NCBI GenBank assembly: GCA_900543455.1
Contig: UQRR01000071.1
Location: forward strand, 1 to 10,690
DNA length: 10,690 nt
Reading direction: 5' to 3'
Source of the DNA: an uncultured Dialister sp.
GTDB taxonomy: Bacteria > Bacillota > Negativicutes > Veillonellales > Dialisteraceae
Shown here: positions 1 to 6,239 of the stretch, in pieces
Layout of the letters: the number at the start of each line of letters is the position of its first letter
How positions within the stretch are numbered: position 1 is the stretch's first letter
Made by a program: the position numbers and the translations under genes
The notes under the pieces: generated by a model
Told to the model about the DNA's origin: nothing
What the model saw: only the letters and a program-made list of their open reading frames with translations
Databases searched by the model: none

Positions 1-90
1 CGCATCAAATTGTTACACGGTTGCTAAATAGCATGTTCCAAACCTCATTTTTCAAGGGGTTTTTCAGCGGCCTCTCCAAAGGAAGGGGCT
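1..90. other. Non-coding left edge
   Basis: No gene, tRNA or convincing promoter is visible here. The right part (about 70-90) contains GGAAGGGGCTAGG next to a repeat end. Read on the minus strand it gives GCCCCTTCC-T-TTGGAG-AGGC, which resembles the GCCCCTTCC/GGAAGGGGC hairpin at 8624-8644 that also sits beside a copy of the same repeat end. It is therefore probably a decayed copy of that companion repeat rather than a functional site. Confidence 0.4.
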
Positions 91-91
91 A

Positions 92-136
92 GGAAAACAC
101 TGATGAAATCGTTGTCAGATTTAATCAGCGTTTCCC
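92..136. repeat. Collapsed inverted-repeat element (two ends, 7-base spacer)
   Basis: The left arm 92-110 and the right arm 118-136 form a 19-bp imperfect stem around the spacer GTTGTCA. The right arm reads, on the minus strand, GGGAAACGCTGATTAAATC, the same terminal sequence as the 165-bp element at 6282-6446. The left arm differs from it at three positions within the 19 bases. The spacer plus inner bases (CTGACAACGATTT on the minus strand) match the inner edge of the right end of the long element. This looks like an internally deleted copy in which both ends have come together. It lies just downstream of the gerW stop codon and could fold in that transcript, but it lacks a T-tract. Confidence 0.75.
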
Positions 137-150
137 GATATATTGTGCCT

Positions 151-172
151 ACTCACCAGTCACCAGTCACTA
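151..172. repeat. Heptad array at the gerW 3' end
   Basis: Three 7-base units (ACTCACC, AGTCACC, AGTCACT) run from 151 to 171, the reverse complement of the GTGACTG/GTGACTA units found in other gaps. The array runs straight into the GerW-family gene: its TAG stop (170-172) is made from the last unit plus one base. Confidence 0.75.
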
Positions 173-592
173 TTTCTCGCTCTTTGCTTCGATCGCCGCC
201 GTCTCTGCTTCTTCTGCCATGGCCTGCTTGGCTTCTTTGAGCGCCGCCTCTCTCACTTCTTCCTGCTTTTCCTTCTTCTTGGTGAAATGGGAGATGACCT
301 CCGGGACCATGTTCAGCACCTTATCGATGGTGCCATTCGGTCCTGCATTCTTGATAGAGAAGAGCTCGACACGTTCCCCCTTCATGATGAGGACAGCGGT
401 CGGTGTCACCTTGCCGCCGCCGGCACCGCCTGCGGCATTCGTGCCCTGACTGCCGGTGCCGAATCCGAAGGAAATATCCACGAACGGCACGATGGTCGCA
501 TCACCCAAGTAGATCGGCTGACCCACCACAGACTCGGTGGTGATCATTTTCTTGAAATCTTCAAAAATCTGCTTTCTAACTTCATCATCCAT
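170..592 (-). CDS. ytfJ: GerW/YtfJ-family sporulation-associated protein
   Basis: A 140-residue protein of the GerW (YtfJ) family. In Bacillus the family member is needed for normal spore germination, but homologues also occur in non-sporulating Bacillota, where the role is unknown. Seen here: VVGQPI (about 22-27), GDATIVPFVDISFGFGTG (30-47), a glycine/alanine-rich GGAGGG stretch (55-60) and PTAVLIM (64-70), the usual conserved blocks. A charged, alanine/glutamate/lysine-rich tail (about 105-140) is probably helical. The start is preceded by AGAGGAAAAGAACC, and the gene overlaps the end of the DUF2953 gene by 8 bases, so the two are translated from one message. The pairing matches the ytfI-ytfJ neighbourhood of Bacillus. 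There is no signal peptide, so it is probably cytoplasmic. The stop codon lies in a heptad repeat, so the tail may have been altered by that repeat. The family call is firm; the function in this organism is open. Confidence 0.9.
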   Translation of the reverse strand: MDDEVRKQIFEDFKKMITTESVVGQPIYLGDATIVPFVDISFGFGTGSQGTNAAGGAGGGKVTPTAVLIMKGERVELFSIKNAGPNGTIDKVLNMVPEVISHFTKKKEKQEEVREAALKEAKQAMAEEAETAAIEAKSEK

Positions 593-1268
593 GGTTCTTT
601 TCCTCTTTTCTGAAATGCCAGAACTCTCTGGCGGGTCTCGACAGGAGAAGCCTGCCGGCTATATAGATCATCGTCAAAGGAATGATCCGCCCCTTTGCTT
701 CCCCCGATAAGGTATTCACAGGTTCCAGATAATTCCATCGGATTTCTAGTGTCTCTTTGGCGAGGAATGCCATCGACATGCCGCAGGCGATGCCCGTCGT
801 CATAGGGTCGCCTGTCCCAAAGTCTCCGCGAATGCAGCACTGGCGCGGAAAGCTGTGCGACAGGATCTTCCCTGCCGCATGGAGGACGCGCTCCGCCAGA
901 CCATTCTCCATCGCGAAATGAATCTCACTCCAAAGGGAGGGCACCTTCTTCTCCTCTGTCTCTCTCTCCGTTGCCGCCTCGCCAGAATCCGGCAGCCTCT
1001 CATGCACCTCTGCCTTCTCTCCTACCTTCTCTTCTGCCTGTGCGAGCGTTTCTTCCATCCAGTCTTCTTCAGGCTCTTCCGTCATTTCCACGGGAGGGGG
1101 AGTCTCTTCTTCAGCAGACGGAAGCTCGATTTTCTTCCGCCAAAGTCCGAAAAGCACAGAGACCGACAGGCTGAACCGCCAGCAGGCGAGCGTCACGGTA
1201 TAACGGATGGGGATCAGGAGCAGGATAAGAACAGCGGCGAGGAGAAAAACAAGGATACCTGCGATCAT
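585..1268 (-). CDS. ytfI: DUF2953 membrane protein (YtfI-like)
   Basis: A 227-residue protein of unknown biochemical function, probably anchored by one N-terminal membrane segment (about residues 2-22, followed by IPIRY). The middle (about 50-110) is a low-complexity acidic linker rich in Glu, Pro and Thr. The conserved core follows, with RGDFGTGDPMTTG (147-159), the glycine-rich signature typical of DUF2953 proteins, and a short hydrophobic patch at about 196-209. I chose the ATG at 1268 because it overlaps the stop of the WYL gene as ATGA, a classic translational-coupling junction. An in-frame start further upstream at 1370 would add 34 residues of Gly/Pro-rich sequence lying wholly inside the WYL gene. 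It sits next to the GerW gene as in Bacillus, which suggests a shared role. Family assignment rests on the membrane anchor, the motif and the neighbour. Confidence 0.82.
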   Translation of the reverse strand: MIAGILVFLLAAVLILLLIPIRYTVTLACWRFSLSVSVLFGLWRKKIELPSAEEETPPPVEMTEEPEEDWMEETLAQAEEKVGEKAEVHERLPDSGEAATERETEEKKVPSLWSEIHFAMENGLAERVLHAAGKILSHSFPRQCCIRGDFGTGDPMTTGIACGMSMAFLAKETLEIRWNYLEPVNTLSGEAKGRIIPLTMIYIAGRLLLSRPAREFWHFRKEEKNHG

Positions 1269-2299
1269 AGGCCGTAGAGGCGCGCCAGACTCTGGGCCGC
1301 CTCCTTCACCTCCCGCACCAGGTACGACGGGGAGAGCACCTTGACGAGCGGTGCCTTCTTCAGAGCCCATGCCTTCATGGCCGCTTGGGGGAGCGTCACT
1401 TCCATGGTCACCTTGTCCGGACTTGCGGAAATGAGACGGGCTCTCTTGCCGAAATCCGCCTGAATATCTGTCAGAAGGCGCACATCTGCCTCGAAGGTGA
1501 TCGCCACCGGATTTCCTGTATAAATATCGCGGCTCGCCACCATGAGCTCATCGAGCTTCGCGGAGGCATCTGCACCTGCGAGGCTTTTCTGCCCCCGCGC
1601 CGGCGCGGAAAGGAGCGCGATGTCCGCCATGCGGTCTACGAAAAAATAGGAAATATCCTCCCGTCCTTCCACATTACAGAGAAGGCAGTACCGATCATCC
1701 GATGCGACCACCTGAAAAGGATGTACGATATAGCAGCGCGCCTCTCCTGACGGGCTCACACCGTGATGCCGTTTGCCGTCCACTTCATAGTGGTCATAGA
1801 AAAAGGATATCTGCTTCTTTTCGCAAAGTGCCTGCGAGAGCAGTACAAGCGCCTCCCGCACATCCGGGAGATTCTGCGAGAGCGGCAGATTTCGTATGCC
1901 TTCCTTCCCGTCTTCAAAAGAACGGCACTGCAGCCGCTTCAGCTTCTCGGTGAGCTGCCGGATCTGCATCGCCGGAAGATGCGAGAAATAGAGGAGATCG
2001 ATCACCGTCTTCAGATCTTGCGGAGAGAGTACGTGATCCCAGTACCAGTCAAGCGAAAGCGGCGCTTCCTTCCCATTCACCATGCGCGGCACCTCGCGGC
2101 ACATCACAGGCAGCCCCGCCTCCTTCAGGCGGAGCAGATTCCGGGATACAGACTTCCGGCTCACGACCATCCCATACTTGCTCTCCATCAGACGAAGAAT
2201 GTCCTGCTGCGACAAAGGGTGATCCTTGTCAGACTCACGCAAAAGCACCTGCACGATGCGAATGATGGAGAGCTTGCTCCCCGTCTCGCTCACTGCCAT
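1265..2299 (-). CDS. WYL-domain transcriptional regulator
   Basis: A 344-residue regulator with the DeoR-like winged helix plus WYL plus WCX layout. Residues about 8-66 form the helix-turn-helix (SIIRIVQVLL..., then SRKSVSRNLLRLKEAGLPV). The WYL domain spans about 150-232, with ISFFYDHY (164-171), HPFQVVASDDRYCLLCNV (193-210) and FFVDR (219-223). The namesake tripeptide is degenerate, reading YCL at 204-206. The WCX extension covers about 255-344. WYL proteins usually sense small molecules or nucleic-acid ligands and repress or activate nearby genes; the ligand here cannot be told. The start is fixed by an unusually perfect ribosome binding site. It heads the operon with DUF2953 and GerW, overlapping the next gene by 4 bases. 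Its target could be the operon itself, but I see no obvious operator or confident promoter upstream; the gap holds heptad repeats. Confidence 0.88.
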   Translation of the reverse strand: MAVSETGSKLSIIRIVQVLLRESDKDHPLSQQDILRLMESKYGMVVSRKSVSRNLLRLKEAGLPVMCREVPRMVNGKEAPLSLDWYWDHVLSPQDLKTVIDLLYFSHLPAMQIRQLTEKLKRLQCRSFEDGKEGIRNLPLSQNLPDVREALVLLSQALCEKKQISFFYDHYEVDGKRHHGVSPSGEARCYIVHPFQVVASDDRYCLLCNVEGREDISYFFVDRMADIALLSAPARGQKSLAGADASAKLDELMVASRDIYTGNPVAITFEADVRLLTDIQADFGKRARLISASPDKVTMEVTLPQAAMKAWALKKAPLVKVLSPSYLVREVKEAAQSLARLYGL

Positions 2300-2300
2300 A

Positions 2301-2314
2301 GGATCACCTCCTTT
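2301..2314 (-). promoter_or_regulatory. Full-length Shine-Dalgarno site of the WYL gene
   Basis: The mRNA reads AAAGGAGGTGATCC, then one base, then ATG. All 14 bases are complementary to the conserved 3' end of 16S rRNA (GGAUCACCUCCUUU), far longer than the 5-7 bases usual for its neighbours. It settles the start at 2299. Confidence 0.85.
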
Positions 2315-2320
2315 TGAAAA

Positions 2321-2392
2321 TATTTGTTATTTGTTGTTTGGAAATCTACACCAAACAAAGCAGGGGCTAGGGATTAGGAGTGACTGGTGACT
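2321..2392. repeat. Two short heptad arrays upstream of the WYL gene
   Basis: At 2321-2341 the units TATTTGT, TATTTGT and TGTTTGG follow one another. At 2364-2392 there is GCTAGG-GATTAGG-AGTGACT-GGTGACT, which joins the GATTAGG and GTGACT unit types seen at 7581-7643. They fill most of the gap between the WYL gene and the phosphatase gene, where its promoter would be expected. Confidence 0.65.
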
Positions 2393-2416
2393 CGATACCC
2401 CTTGGACCCATCACCA

Positions 2417-2438
2417 CGATGTATACTCTACTACATCG
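2417..2438. other. Small hairpin downstream of the PAP2 gene
   Basis: CGATGTA and TACATCG pair around an 8-base loop. On the plus strand it is followed by T-rich sequence, but on the minus strand, the direction of the neighbouring genes, there is no T-tract. A role as terminator of the PAP2 gene is therefore doubtful. Confidence 0.25.
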
Positions 2439-2444
2439 CATTCT

Positions 2445-3020
2445 TTATTTCTTAAAAATCCAATCGCTCACCGCCGAGCCGAAAGTGGTGAGCGCACCTG
2501 CGAAGGAGGCGAGCGTCGTCCCGTGAATCAGACGATGCACAAGGCCTGCGATGGCGACGCCGCCCAAAAGATCCGTCGGGTAATGCACACCGGCGAAAAT
2601 GCGGGAAAACGCTAGAAGCCCGGCAAAGACCGCCAGCAGGTGAGATCCCGGCATGTGCATGCGGAGAAGCTCCATGACGACGACCGCTCCATTCATCGTG
2701 TGATTGCTGGGAAAAGAGGCATTGGCCTTGTGCCCGGTGAAATTCCAGATGCGCCAGTCGCGCTCAAAAGGCCGTCTCCTTCTCCACACCTTGCCGATGG
2801 CAAAGGAAAGGAGAGAGGCGATCACGACACCCAGAAAGGCTAGGACGCAGCAGAGCCTGCGCTCTTTCCGGTTTTCCCCGGGTGCCAGCCAGAGAAGAAG
2901 CCCGTAAATCACAAAAGCCCAGTGCCCGTAGCGTGTGACGAGATCCATGAACAGACTCGCCTTGCGCGAGATGGAGGTGGCTTCATTCACCTTCCTTACG
3001 ATATAAAGATCCGGATTCAT
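2445..3020 (-). CDS. PAP2-family membrane phosphatase
   Basis: A 191-residue integral membrane protein of the type 2 phosphatidic acid phosphatase family, which removes phosphate from lipid phosphates or undecaprenyl diphosphate at the membrane. All three catalytic motifs are visible: K77-x5-R83-P84, PSNH at 104-107 (usually PSGH), and SR at 139-140 with H146 and D150 inside SRIFAGVHYPTD. H107 and H146 are the expected nucleophile/acid pair. Hydrophobic segments lie at about 32-47, 57-76, 109-118, 127-142 and 150-161. The ATG at 3020 was chosen because AAAGGAGG stands 6 bases before it and a good promoter lies just upstream; an in-frame start at 3104 would lie upstream of that promoter. Length and motifs resemble BcrC-like undecaprenyl-diphosphate phosphatases, so a role in cell-wall carrier recycling is plausible, but substrate cannot be read from sequence. 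Confidence 0.88.
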   Translation of the reverse strand: MNPDLYIVRKVNEATSISRKASLFMDLVTRYGHWAFVIYGLLLWLAPGENRKERRLCCVLAFLGVVIASLLSFAIGKVWRRRRPFERDWRIWNFTGHKANASFPSNHTMNGAVVVMELLRMHMPGSHLLAVFAGLLAFSRIFAGVHYPTDLLGGVAIAGLVHRLIHGTTLASFAGALTTFGSAVSDWIFKK

Positions 3021-3051
3021 CCGCTTCCTCCTTTGCTGCTTGTTGCTTCTC

Positions 3052-3080
3052 ATTTTAGCATAAGGAAAGGGATTTGACAA
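3052..3080 (-). promoter_or_regulatory. Sigma-70-like promoter of the PAP2 gene
   Basis: Minus strand: -35 TTGTCA (3075-3080), 17-base spacer, -10 TAAAAT (3052-3057). Each hexamer matches consensus at five of six positions. It gives a leader of about 25 bases before the start at 3020. Confidence 0.75.
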
Positions 3081-3101
3081 AAGCAGGGAGCGCCCGCGAG
3101 G

Positions 3102-3136
3102 CAAATAAAAAAGAGCCGCGTGGCCCTTTTTATTTG
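3102..3136. terminator. Bidirectional terminator overlapping the 70-residue gene's end
   Basis: CAAATAAAAAAGAGCC and GGCCCTTTTTATTTG pair across the loop GCGT, with an A-tract on one side and a T-tract on the other. The stem includes the TAA stop (3130-3132) and last codon of the small membrane protein gene, and separates it from the PAP2 promoter. Confidence 0.85.
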
Positions 3137-3342
3137 TCCTGCTTTTTTTCTTCCGCTTCCTTCTTCTTTTTCTCTACCGTTTCCAAGTAGCCGCTCCGCC
3201 TAAGCACCATGGATAAAATGGCAACCAGCGAGCCCAGAAGGATGAAAATATTCATCGTCGTGAATCCCTCGCCCCAGCCGATACGAAAGATCGCATAAGC
3301 AAGCACGACAAAAAGCAGTGAATCTTGAAATTTGCCAAACAT
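3130..3342 (-). CDS. Small two-helix membrane protein
   Basis: A 70-residue protein I do not recognise as a named family. Two hydrophobic segments are visible, about residues 8-25 (with one Arg at 20) and 30-48, joined by a short WGEGFTTM turn. A strongly charged Lys/Glu tail (about 55-70) should be cytoplasmic, as in many small hairpin membrane proteins. The ATG at 3342 was chosen because GGGAGGG precedes it and a promoter ends about 25 bases upstream. A longer in-frame start at 3477 would add 45 residues translated from the intergenic heptad repeat and across the promoter, so I reject it. The gene is transcribed alone, with its own promoter and terminator. A good ribosome binding site, promoter and terminator together make it a real gene despite its size. 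Confidence 0.78.
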   Translation of the reverse strand: MFGKFQDSLLFVVLAYAIFRIGWGEGFTTMNIFILLGSLVAILSMVLRRSGYLETVEKKKKEAEEKKQDK

Positions 3343-3367
3343 AGCGTTCCCTCCCGTCTTTTCTCCT

Positions 3368-3396
3368 ACAATAACGGAAAGTGGTGCCCCCGTCAA
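3368..3396 (-). promoter_or_regulatory. Promoter of the 70-residue membrane protein gene
   Basis: Minus strand: -35 TTGACG (3391-3396), 17-base spacer, -10 TATTGT (3368-3373). The predicted transcript would begin near 3361, leaving a leader of roughly 18 bases. Confidence 0.65.
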
Positions 3397-3417
3397 GTAA
3401 AAACTTCTCATGTGCAT

Positions 3418-3450
3418 GACCAGTGACTGGTGACTAGTGACTGGTGACTT
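3418..3450. repeat. Heptad array (GACTGGT/GACTAGT)
   Basis: Four exact-register 7-base units (GACCAGT, GACTGGT, GACTAGT, GACTGGT) end in GACTT. The array leads directly into the mosaic module that follows, the same order as at 4601-4628 and 8705-8713. Confidence 0.85.
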
Positions 3451-3602
3451 GAAAGGTGCTTTCGAGCATCGCCCCATCCATACTCTGCGGCGCTTCTATA
3501 TTTTTATGCGCCGCCCCCCGCTGAACCCTTTGAACCGGTAGAACCCGCTCCCCCTCTTTCGCAAACAATCAAGGGGCAGGCAGCACGCCCACGGTCTAAC
3601 CC
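3451..3602. repeat. Mosaic intergenic module, copy A
   Basis: The block contains TTTCGAGCATCGCCCCAT (about 3460-3477), then a hairpin CGGCGC ... GCGCCG with an identical TTCTATATTTTTAT interior to copy B (about 3488-3514), then CTTTCGCAAACAATCAAGGG (about 3557-3577), which recurs with one change in the block at 8869-8888. It has no coding signal. It lies between the sucD terminator and the promoter of the small membrane protein gene. Confidence 0.7.
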
Positions 3603-3631
3603 AAAAAGCAGTCCCTCGCGGGACTGCTTTT
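3603..3631 (-). terminator. sucD rho-independent terminator
   Basis: A perfect 12-bp stem, AAAAGCAGTCCC with GGGACTGCTTTT, closes on the 4-base loop TCGC (3616-3619) and is followed on the minus strand by TT. It begins 3 bases after the sucD stop codon and ends the sucCD message. Confidence 0.9.
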
Positions 3632-3633
3632 CA

Positions 3634-4536
3634 TCAGCATGTATGGCATTCGTCATAGAGCCCTTCTTTTTTCAAGAGCTCGATGACTGTCTCACCGATA
3701 TGCGCGACCGTTTCTGCGACAGGGATCCCTACCGCATTCAGCGCTGCGATCTTTTCTACCGCAGTTCCTTTGCCGCCGGAAATGATGGCGCCGGCATGGC
3801 CCATGCGCTTTCCTGGAGGCGCCATGCGCCCAGCGATGAAGGCAGCGACCGGCTTCTTCATATGTTCATGAATCCATTTCGCAGCCTGCTCTTCCGCCGT
3901 ACCACCGATTTCGCCGATCATGAGGACCGCCTTGGTATCCGGATCATCATTGAAAAGCTCAAGTGCATCGATGAAGTCCGTACCTTTGATCGGGTCGCCC
4001 CCGATGCCGATCGCGCTTGTCTGACCGATGCCTGCATTGGTCAGCTGGAAGGTCGCTTCGTAAGTCAGCGTGCCGGAGCGGGAAACCACACCGACGTGGC
4101 CTTTTTTATAAATCTGTCCAGGGATGATGCCGATATTCGCTTCATCGACAGAGATGAGGCCGGGGCAGTTCGGTCCGATGAGGCGGGTCTTCTTGCCCAC
4201 CATGTAGCGATGCACCTTGACCATGTCTTCGACCGGGATATGTTCCGTGATGCAGACGACGAGCTCCAAGCCCGCTTCTACCGCTTCCAGGATGGCATCT
4301 GCCGCAAAGGCAGCCGGTACAAAAATGACCGAAGTAGTGGCTTTGGTGACAGCGACGGCATCTCTCACGGTATTGAAAACCGGCACGCCGCAGCAGACTT
4401 CACCAGCTCTTCCCGGTGCCGTGCCGCCTACAATGTTGGTGCCATATTTCTGCATCTGCTCGGTATGGAAACGGGCTGCCTTGCCCGTGATGCCCTGCAC
4501 AATGACTTTGGTATCTTTATGAATTAAAACGCTCAT
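3634..4536 (-). CDS. sucD: Succinyl-CoA synthetase alpha subunit
   Basis: This 300-residue subunit carries the CoA-binding site and the phosphorylated histidine of succinate-CoA ligase, which interconverts succinyl-CoA and succinate with ADP or GDP phosphorylation. Visible motifs: the N-terminal CoA-binding Rossmann region with GITGKAARFHTEQM (15-28) and GGTAPGRAG (37-45), GPNCPGL (121-127), SRSGTLTYE (152-160), GIGGDPIKGTDF (177-188), the glutamate motif GEIGGTAEEQAA (208-219), and the active-site histidine H247 in GKRMGHAGAIISGGKGT. Length is close to the usual 290. AGGAGG lies 8 bases before the ATG. The C-terminus ends in CHTC, an unusual cysteine-rich finish. It follows sucC, but a 273-base repeat-bearing gap separates them instead of the usual few bases. 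A terminator follows closely. In anaerobes the enzyme may serve succinate/propionate metabolism rather than a full oxidative cycle. Confidence 0.97.
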   Translation of the reverse strand: MSVLIHKDTKVIVQGITGKAARFHTEQMQKYGTNIVGGTAPGRAGEVCCGVPVFNTVRDAVAVTKATTSVIFVPAAFAADAILEAVEAGLELVVCITEHIPVEDMVKVHRYMVGKKTRLIGPNCPGLISVDEANIGIIPGQIYKKGHVGVVSRSGTLTYEATFQLTNAGIGQTSAIGIGGDPIKGTDFIDALELFNDDPDTKAVLMIGEIGGTAEEQAAKWIHEHMKKPVAAFIAGRMAPPGKRMGHAGAIISGGKGTAVEKIAALNAVGIPVAETVAHIGETVIELLKKEGLYDECHTC

Positions 4537-4593
4537 GAGTACATCCTCCTAGATGATGTTGCTTGTTGCTATTTCGAATTAGTAGCCAGGAGT

Positions 4594-4804
4594 CTATAGT
4601 GACTAGTGACTAGTGACTGGTGACTTGAATACAGCCTTCGGGCATCGCCCCATATATTCACGGCGCTTCTATATTTTTATGCGCCGTACCACCATTTCGC
4701 ATTTCTCATTTCTAATTTCTCATTCAAGCAATGCTTTCAAACGGAATCAAAGGGTGGAACGCCCCACGGGCTCCCCCTGAACCCGTCAACCTGAACCCAT
4801 TAAC
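4594..4804. repeat. Mosaic intergenic module, copy B, inside the sucC-sucD gap
   Basis: Parts in order: heptads CTATAGT-GACTAGT-GACTAGT-GACTGGT-GACTTGA (4594-4628); CCTTCGGGCATCGCCCCAT (about 4634-4652); a hairpin CGGCGC...GCGCCG with an AT-rich loop (about 4661-4686); a second heptad array of CATTTCT type (4693-4727, units CATTTCG, CATTTCT, CATTTCT, AATTTCT, CATTCAA); GCTTTCAAACGGAATCAAAGGG; and a third heptad array CTGAACC-CGTCAAC-CTGAACC-CATTAAC (4777-4804) that ends just before the sucC stop. No sucD promoter is obvious within it, so sucD expression probably depends on readthrough across this structure. Confidence 0.75.
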
Positions 4805-4809
4805 CTTTT

Positions 4810-6006
4810 TTATTTCTTCTCTCTCGTTTCTTTTGCAAGACGAATGGCGAGTTTCGCCCCTTCATCCATGGAAGAAGCCGGGTACAGATTCTTGATATCC
4901 GCTTTGGCCAGGATCTCGCGTCCGCGCTCTACATTACGTCCTTCAAGACGGACTACGACCGGGATCGGGAATTCCTCTTTGCCGCCGGAAAGAAGCGCAG
5001 CTGCTTCGACAATGCCCGTCGCAATGACATCGCACTTATTGATGCCGCCGAAAATATTGATCAGAATGCCGTCGACCTGATCGTCTTCGAGCATGATTTT
5101 GAAGGCTGCCACGATCTTTTCCGGTGTGGAGTCGCCGCCGACATCGAGGAAGTTGGCCGGTTCGCCGCCGTTTTCCTTGATGATATCGACAGTCGCCATC
5201 GCAAGACCTGCCCCGTTGACCATGCAGGCTACGTCGCCGCCGAGATTGACATAGTTCAGTCCCTCCGCTGCTGCTTCTCTTTCCTTCTGGTCTTCTTCCG
5301 TGATATCGCGCAGCGCTACGATTTCCGGATGACGGGAGAGCGTGCTGTCATCGAAGTTCAGCTTCGCATCGAGCGCCATGACGTCGCCTTCTTCGGTAAC
5401 GACCAGCGGATTCACTTCTGCCAGCGAGCAGTCCTTGTCCACAAAGACATTGTAGAGGTACTTCATGAAGGTCGCTGCTTTTCTGATGGTCGGCTTTTCG
5501 AAATGGAGCGCATACGCCATACGCTGTGCCTGGAAATCAGCCAGACCAATGACCGGGTCGATGTACTCTTTGATGATCTTTTCCGGATTTTCCGCTGCCA
5601 CGTCTTCGATGGACATGCCGCCGGACTCCGAGCCCATCATGACGACGCATTCTGCCTGACGATCCACGACGAAGGAGAGATAGTACTCTTTCTTGATATG
5701 GCAGCCGGCTTCGATCAGAAGGCGGTTCACCTTCTTGCCCTGCGGGCCGGTCTGGCGGGTGACGAGCACCTTGCCCAGAAGCTCCTTCGCATATTTTCTG
5801 ACTTCATCCAGAGAACGGGCGAGCTTGACACCGCCCGCTTCTCCGCGGCCGCCCGCGTGGATCTGTGCCTTGACGACCACGACCGGCGTATCGAGGCGCT
5901 TCGCATTTTCCAGCGCATCTTCGACCGTGAATGCCGGGTAGCCTTCCGGGACATGGATGCCATACTCACGCATAATCTGCTTACTCTGGTATTCATGGAT
6001 ATTCAT
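4810..6006 (-). CDS. sucC: Succinyl-CoA synthetase beta subunit
   Basis: A 398-residue subunit that binds the nucleotide and joins SucD at the succinate site. The ATP-grasp region covers about residues 1-240: VVVKAQIHAGGRGEAGGV (43-60), with K46 and the glycine loop, LLIEAG (96-101), LAEVNPLVVT (195-204) with E197 and N199 as metal ligands, and D213. The C-terminal ligase domain includes NGAGLAMATVD (264-274), FLDVGGDST (286-294), the succinate loop ILINIFGGINKCDVIATGI (314-332) and VVRLEGRNVERGREIL (351-366). Translation should start at 6006, where MNIHEYQSK, the standard family N-terminus, follows AAGGGAG. The frame stays open 41 codons further upstream through a terminator-like hairpin, but that stretch does not resemble the family. 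Slightly longer than the usual 388. First gene of the sucCD unit. Confidence 0.96.
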   Translation of the reverse strand: MNIHEYQSKQIMREYGIHVPEGYPAFTVEDALENAKRLDTPVVVVKAQIHAGGRGEAGGVKLARSLDEVRKYAKELLGKVLVTRQTGPQGKKVNRLLIEAGCHIKKEYYLSFVVDRQAECVVMMGSESGGMSIEDVAAENPEKIIKEYIDPVIGLADFQAQRMAYALHFEKPTIRKAATFMKYLYNVFVDKDCSLAEVNPLVVTEEGDVMALDAKLNFDDSTLSRHPEIVALRDITEEDQKEREAAAEGLNYVNLGGDVACMVNGAGLAMATVDIIKENGGEPANFLDVGGDSTPEKIVAAFKIMLEDDQVDGILINIFGGINKCDVIATGIVEAAALLSGGKEEFPIPVVVRLEGRNVERGREILAKADIKNLYPASSMDEGAKLAIRLAKETREKK

Positions 6007-6045
6007 ACTGCATTCTCCCTTCCATGAGAAGATCATCCCCTCATG

Positions 6046-6072
6046 AAAAAAATGAAAGCGCTTGGCGCTTTC
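6046..6072 (-). terminator. Terminator-like hairpin in the sucC leader (possible attenuator)
   Basis: On the minus strand GAAAGCGC-CAA-GCGCTTTC makes an 8-bp stem (6054-6072) followed by A and seven Ts (6046-6052), 40 bases before the sucC start and downstream of the predicted promoter. The same bases read on the plus strand as ATGAAAGCGCTTGGC, close to a CcpA cre site in its first 12 bases. Either a partial early stop of transcription or a catabolite-repressor site would fit; which one cannot be decided from sequence. Confidence 0.5.
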
Positions 6073-6141
6073 GCTGTCATTTTCTCTTTTGGCTATCTTT
6101 TTGCAGCCTTTTCTTGAAATCATGTACAAATTACAAAAATA

Positions 6142-6170
6142 ATTGTACCACTATCAAACATTTTTGAAAA
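6142..6170 (-). promoter_or_regulatory. Candidate sucCD promoter (extended -10)
   Basis: Minus strand: -35 TTTTCA (6165-6170), 17-base spacer, -10 TACAAT (6142-6147) preceded by TGG, giving an extended -10. An alternative -35 TTGATA lies within the spacer. The leader would be about 130 bases and includes the terminator-like hairpin. Confidence 0.55.
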
Positions 6171-6239
6171 GAAGTATGCATAATTGGACACGAGAAAAGA
6201 CAAGCTATGCATTTCACTCATAGTCTTGCGAAAAACGCC

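Noticed and set aside
3343..3477. Longer 115-residue form of the small membrane protein
   Set aside because: The extra 45 residues are translated from heptad repeats and cross the promoter; the ATG at 3342 has a good ribosome binding site.
3643..4527. A 294-residue plus-strand open frame opposite sucD
   Set aside because: sucD is certain by its motifs; the antisense frame has no ribosome binding site or recognisable domain.
6007..6129. A 41-residue N-terminal extension of SucC, or a leader peptide from an ATG at 6129
   Set aside because: The family begins at MNIHEY, with a ribosome binding site at that ATG. The upstream frame crosses the terminator-like hairpin and lacks its own good ribosome binding site.
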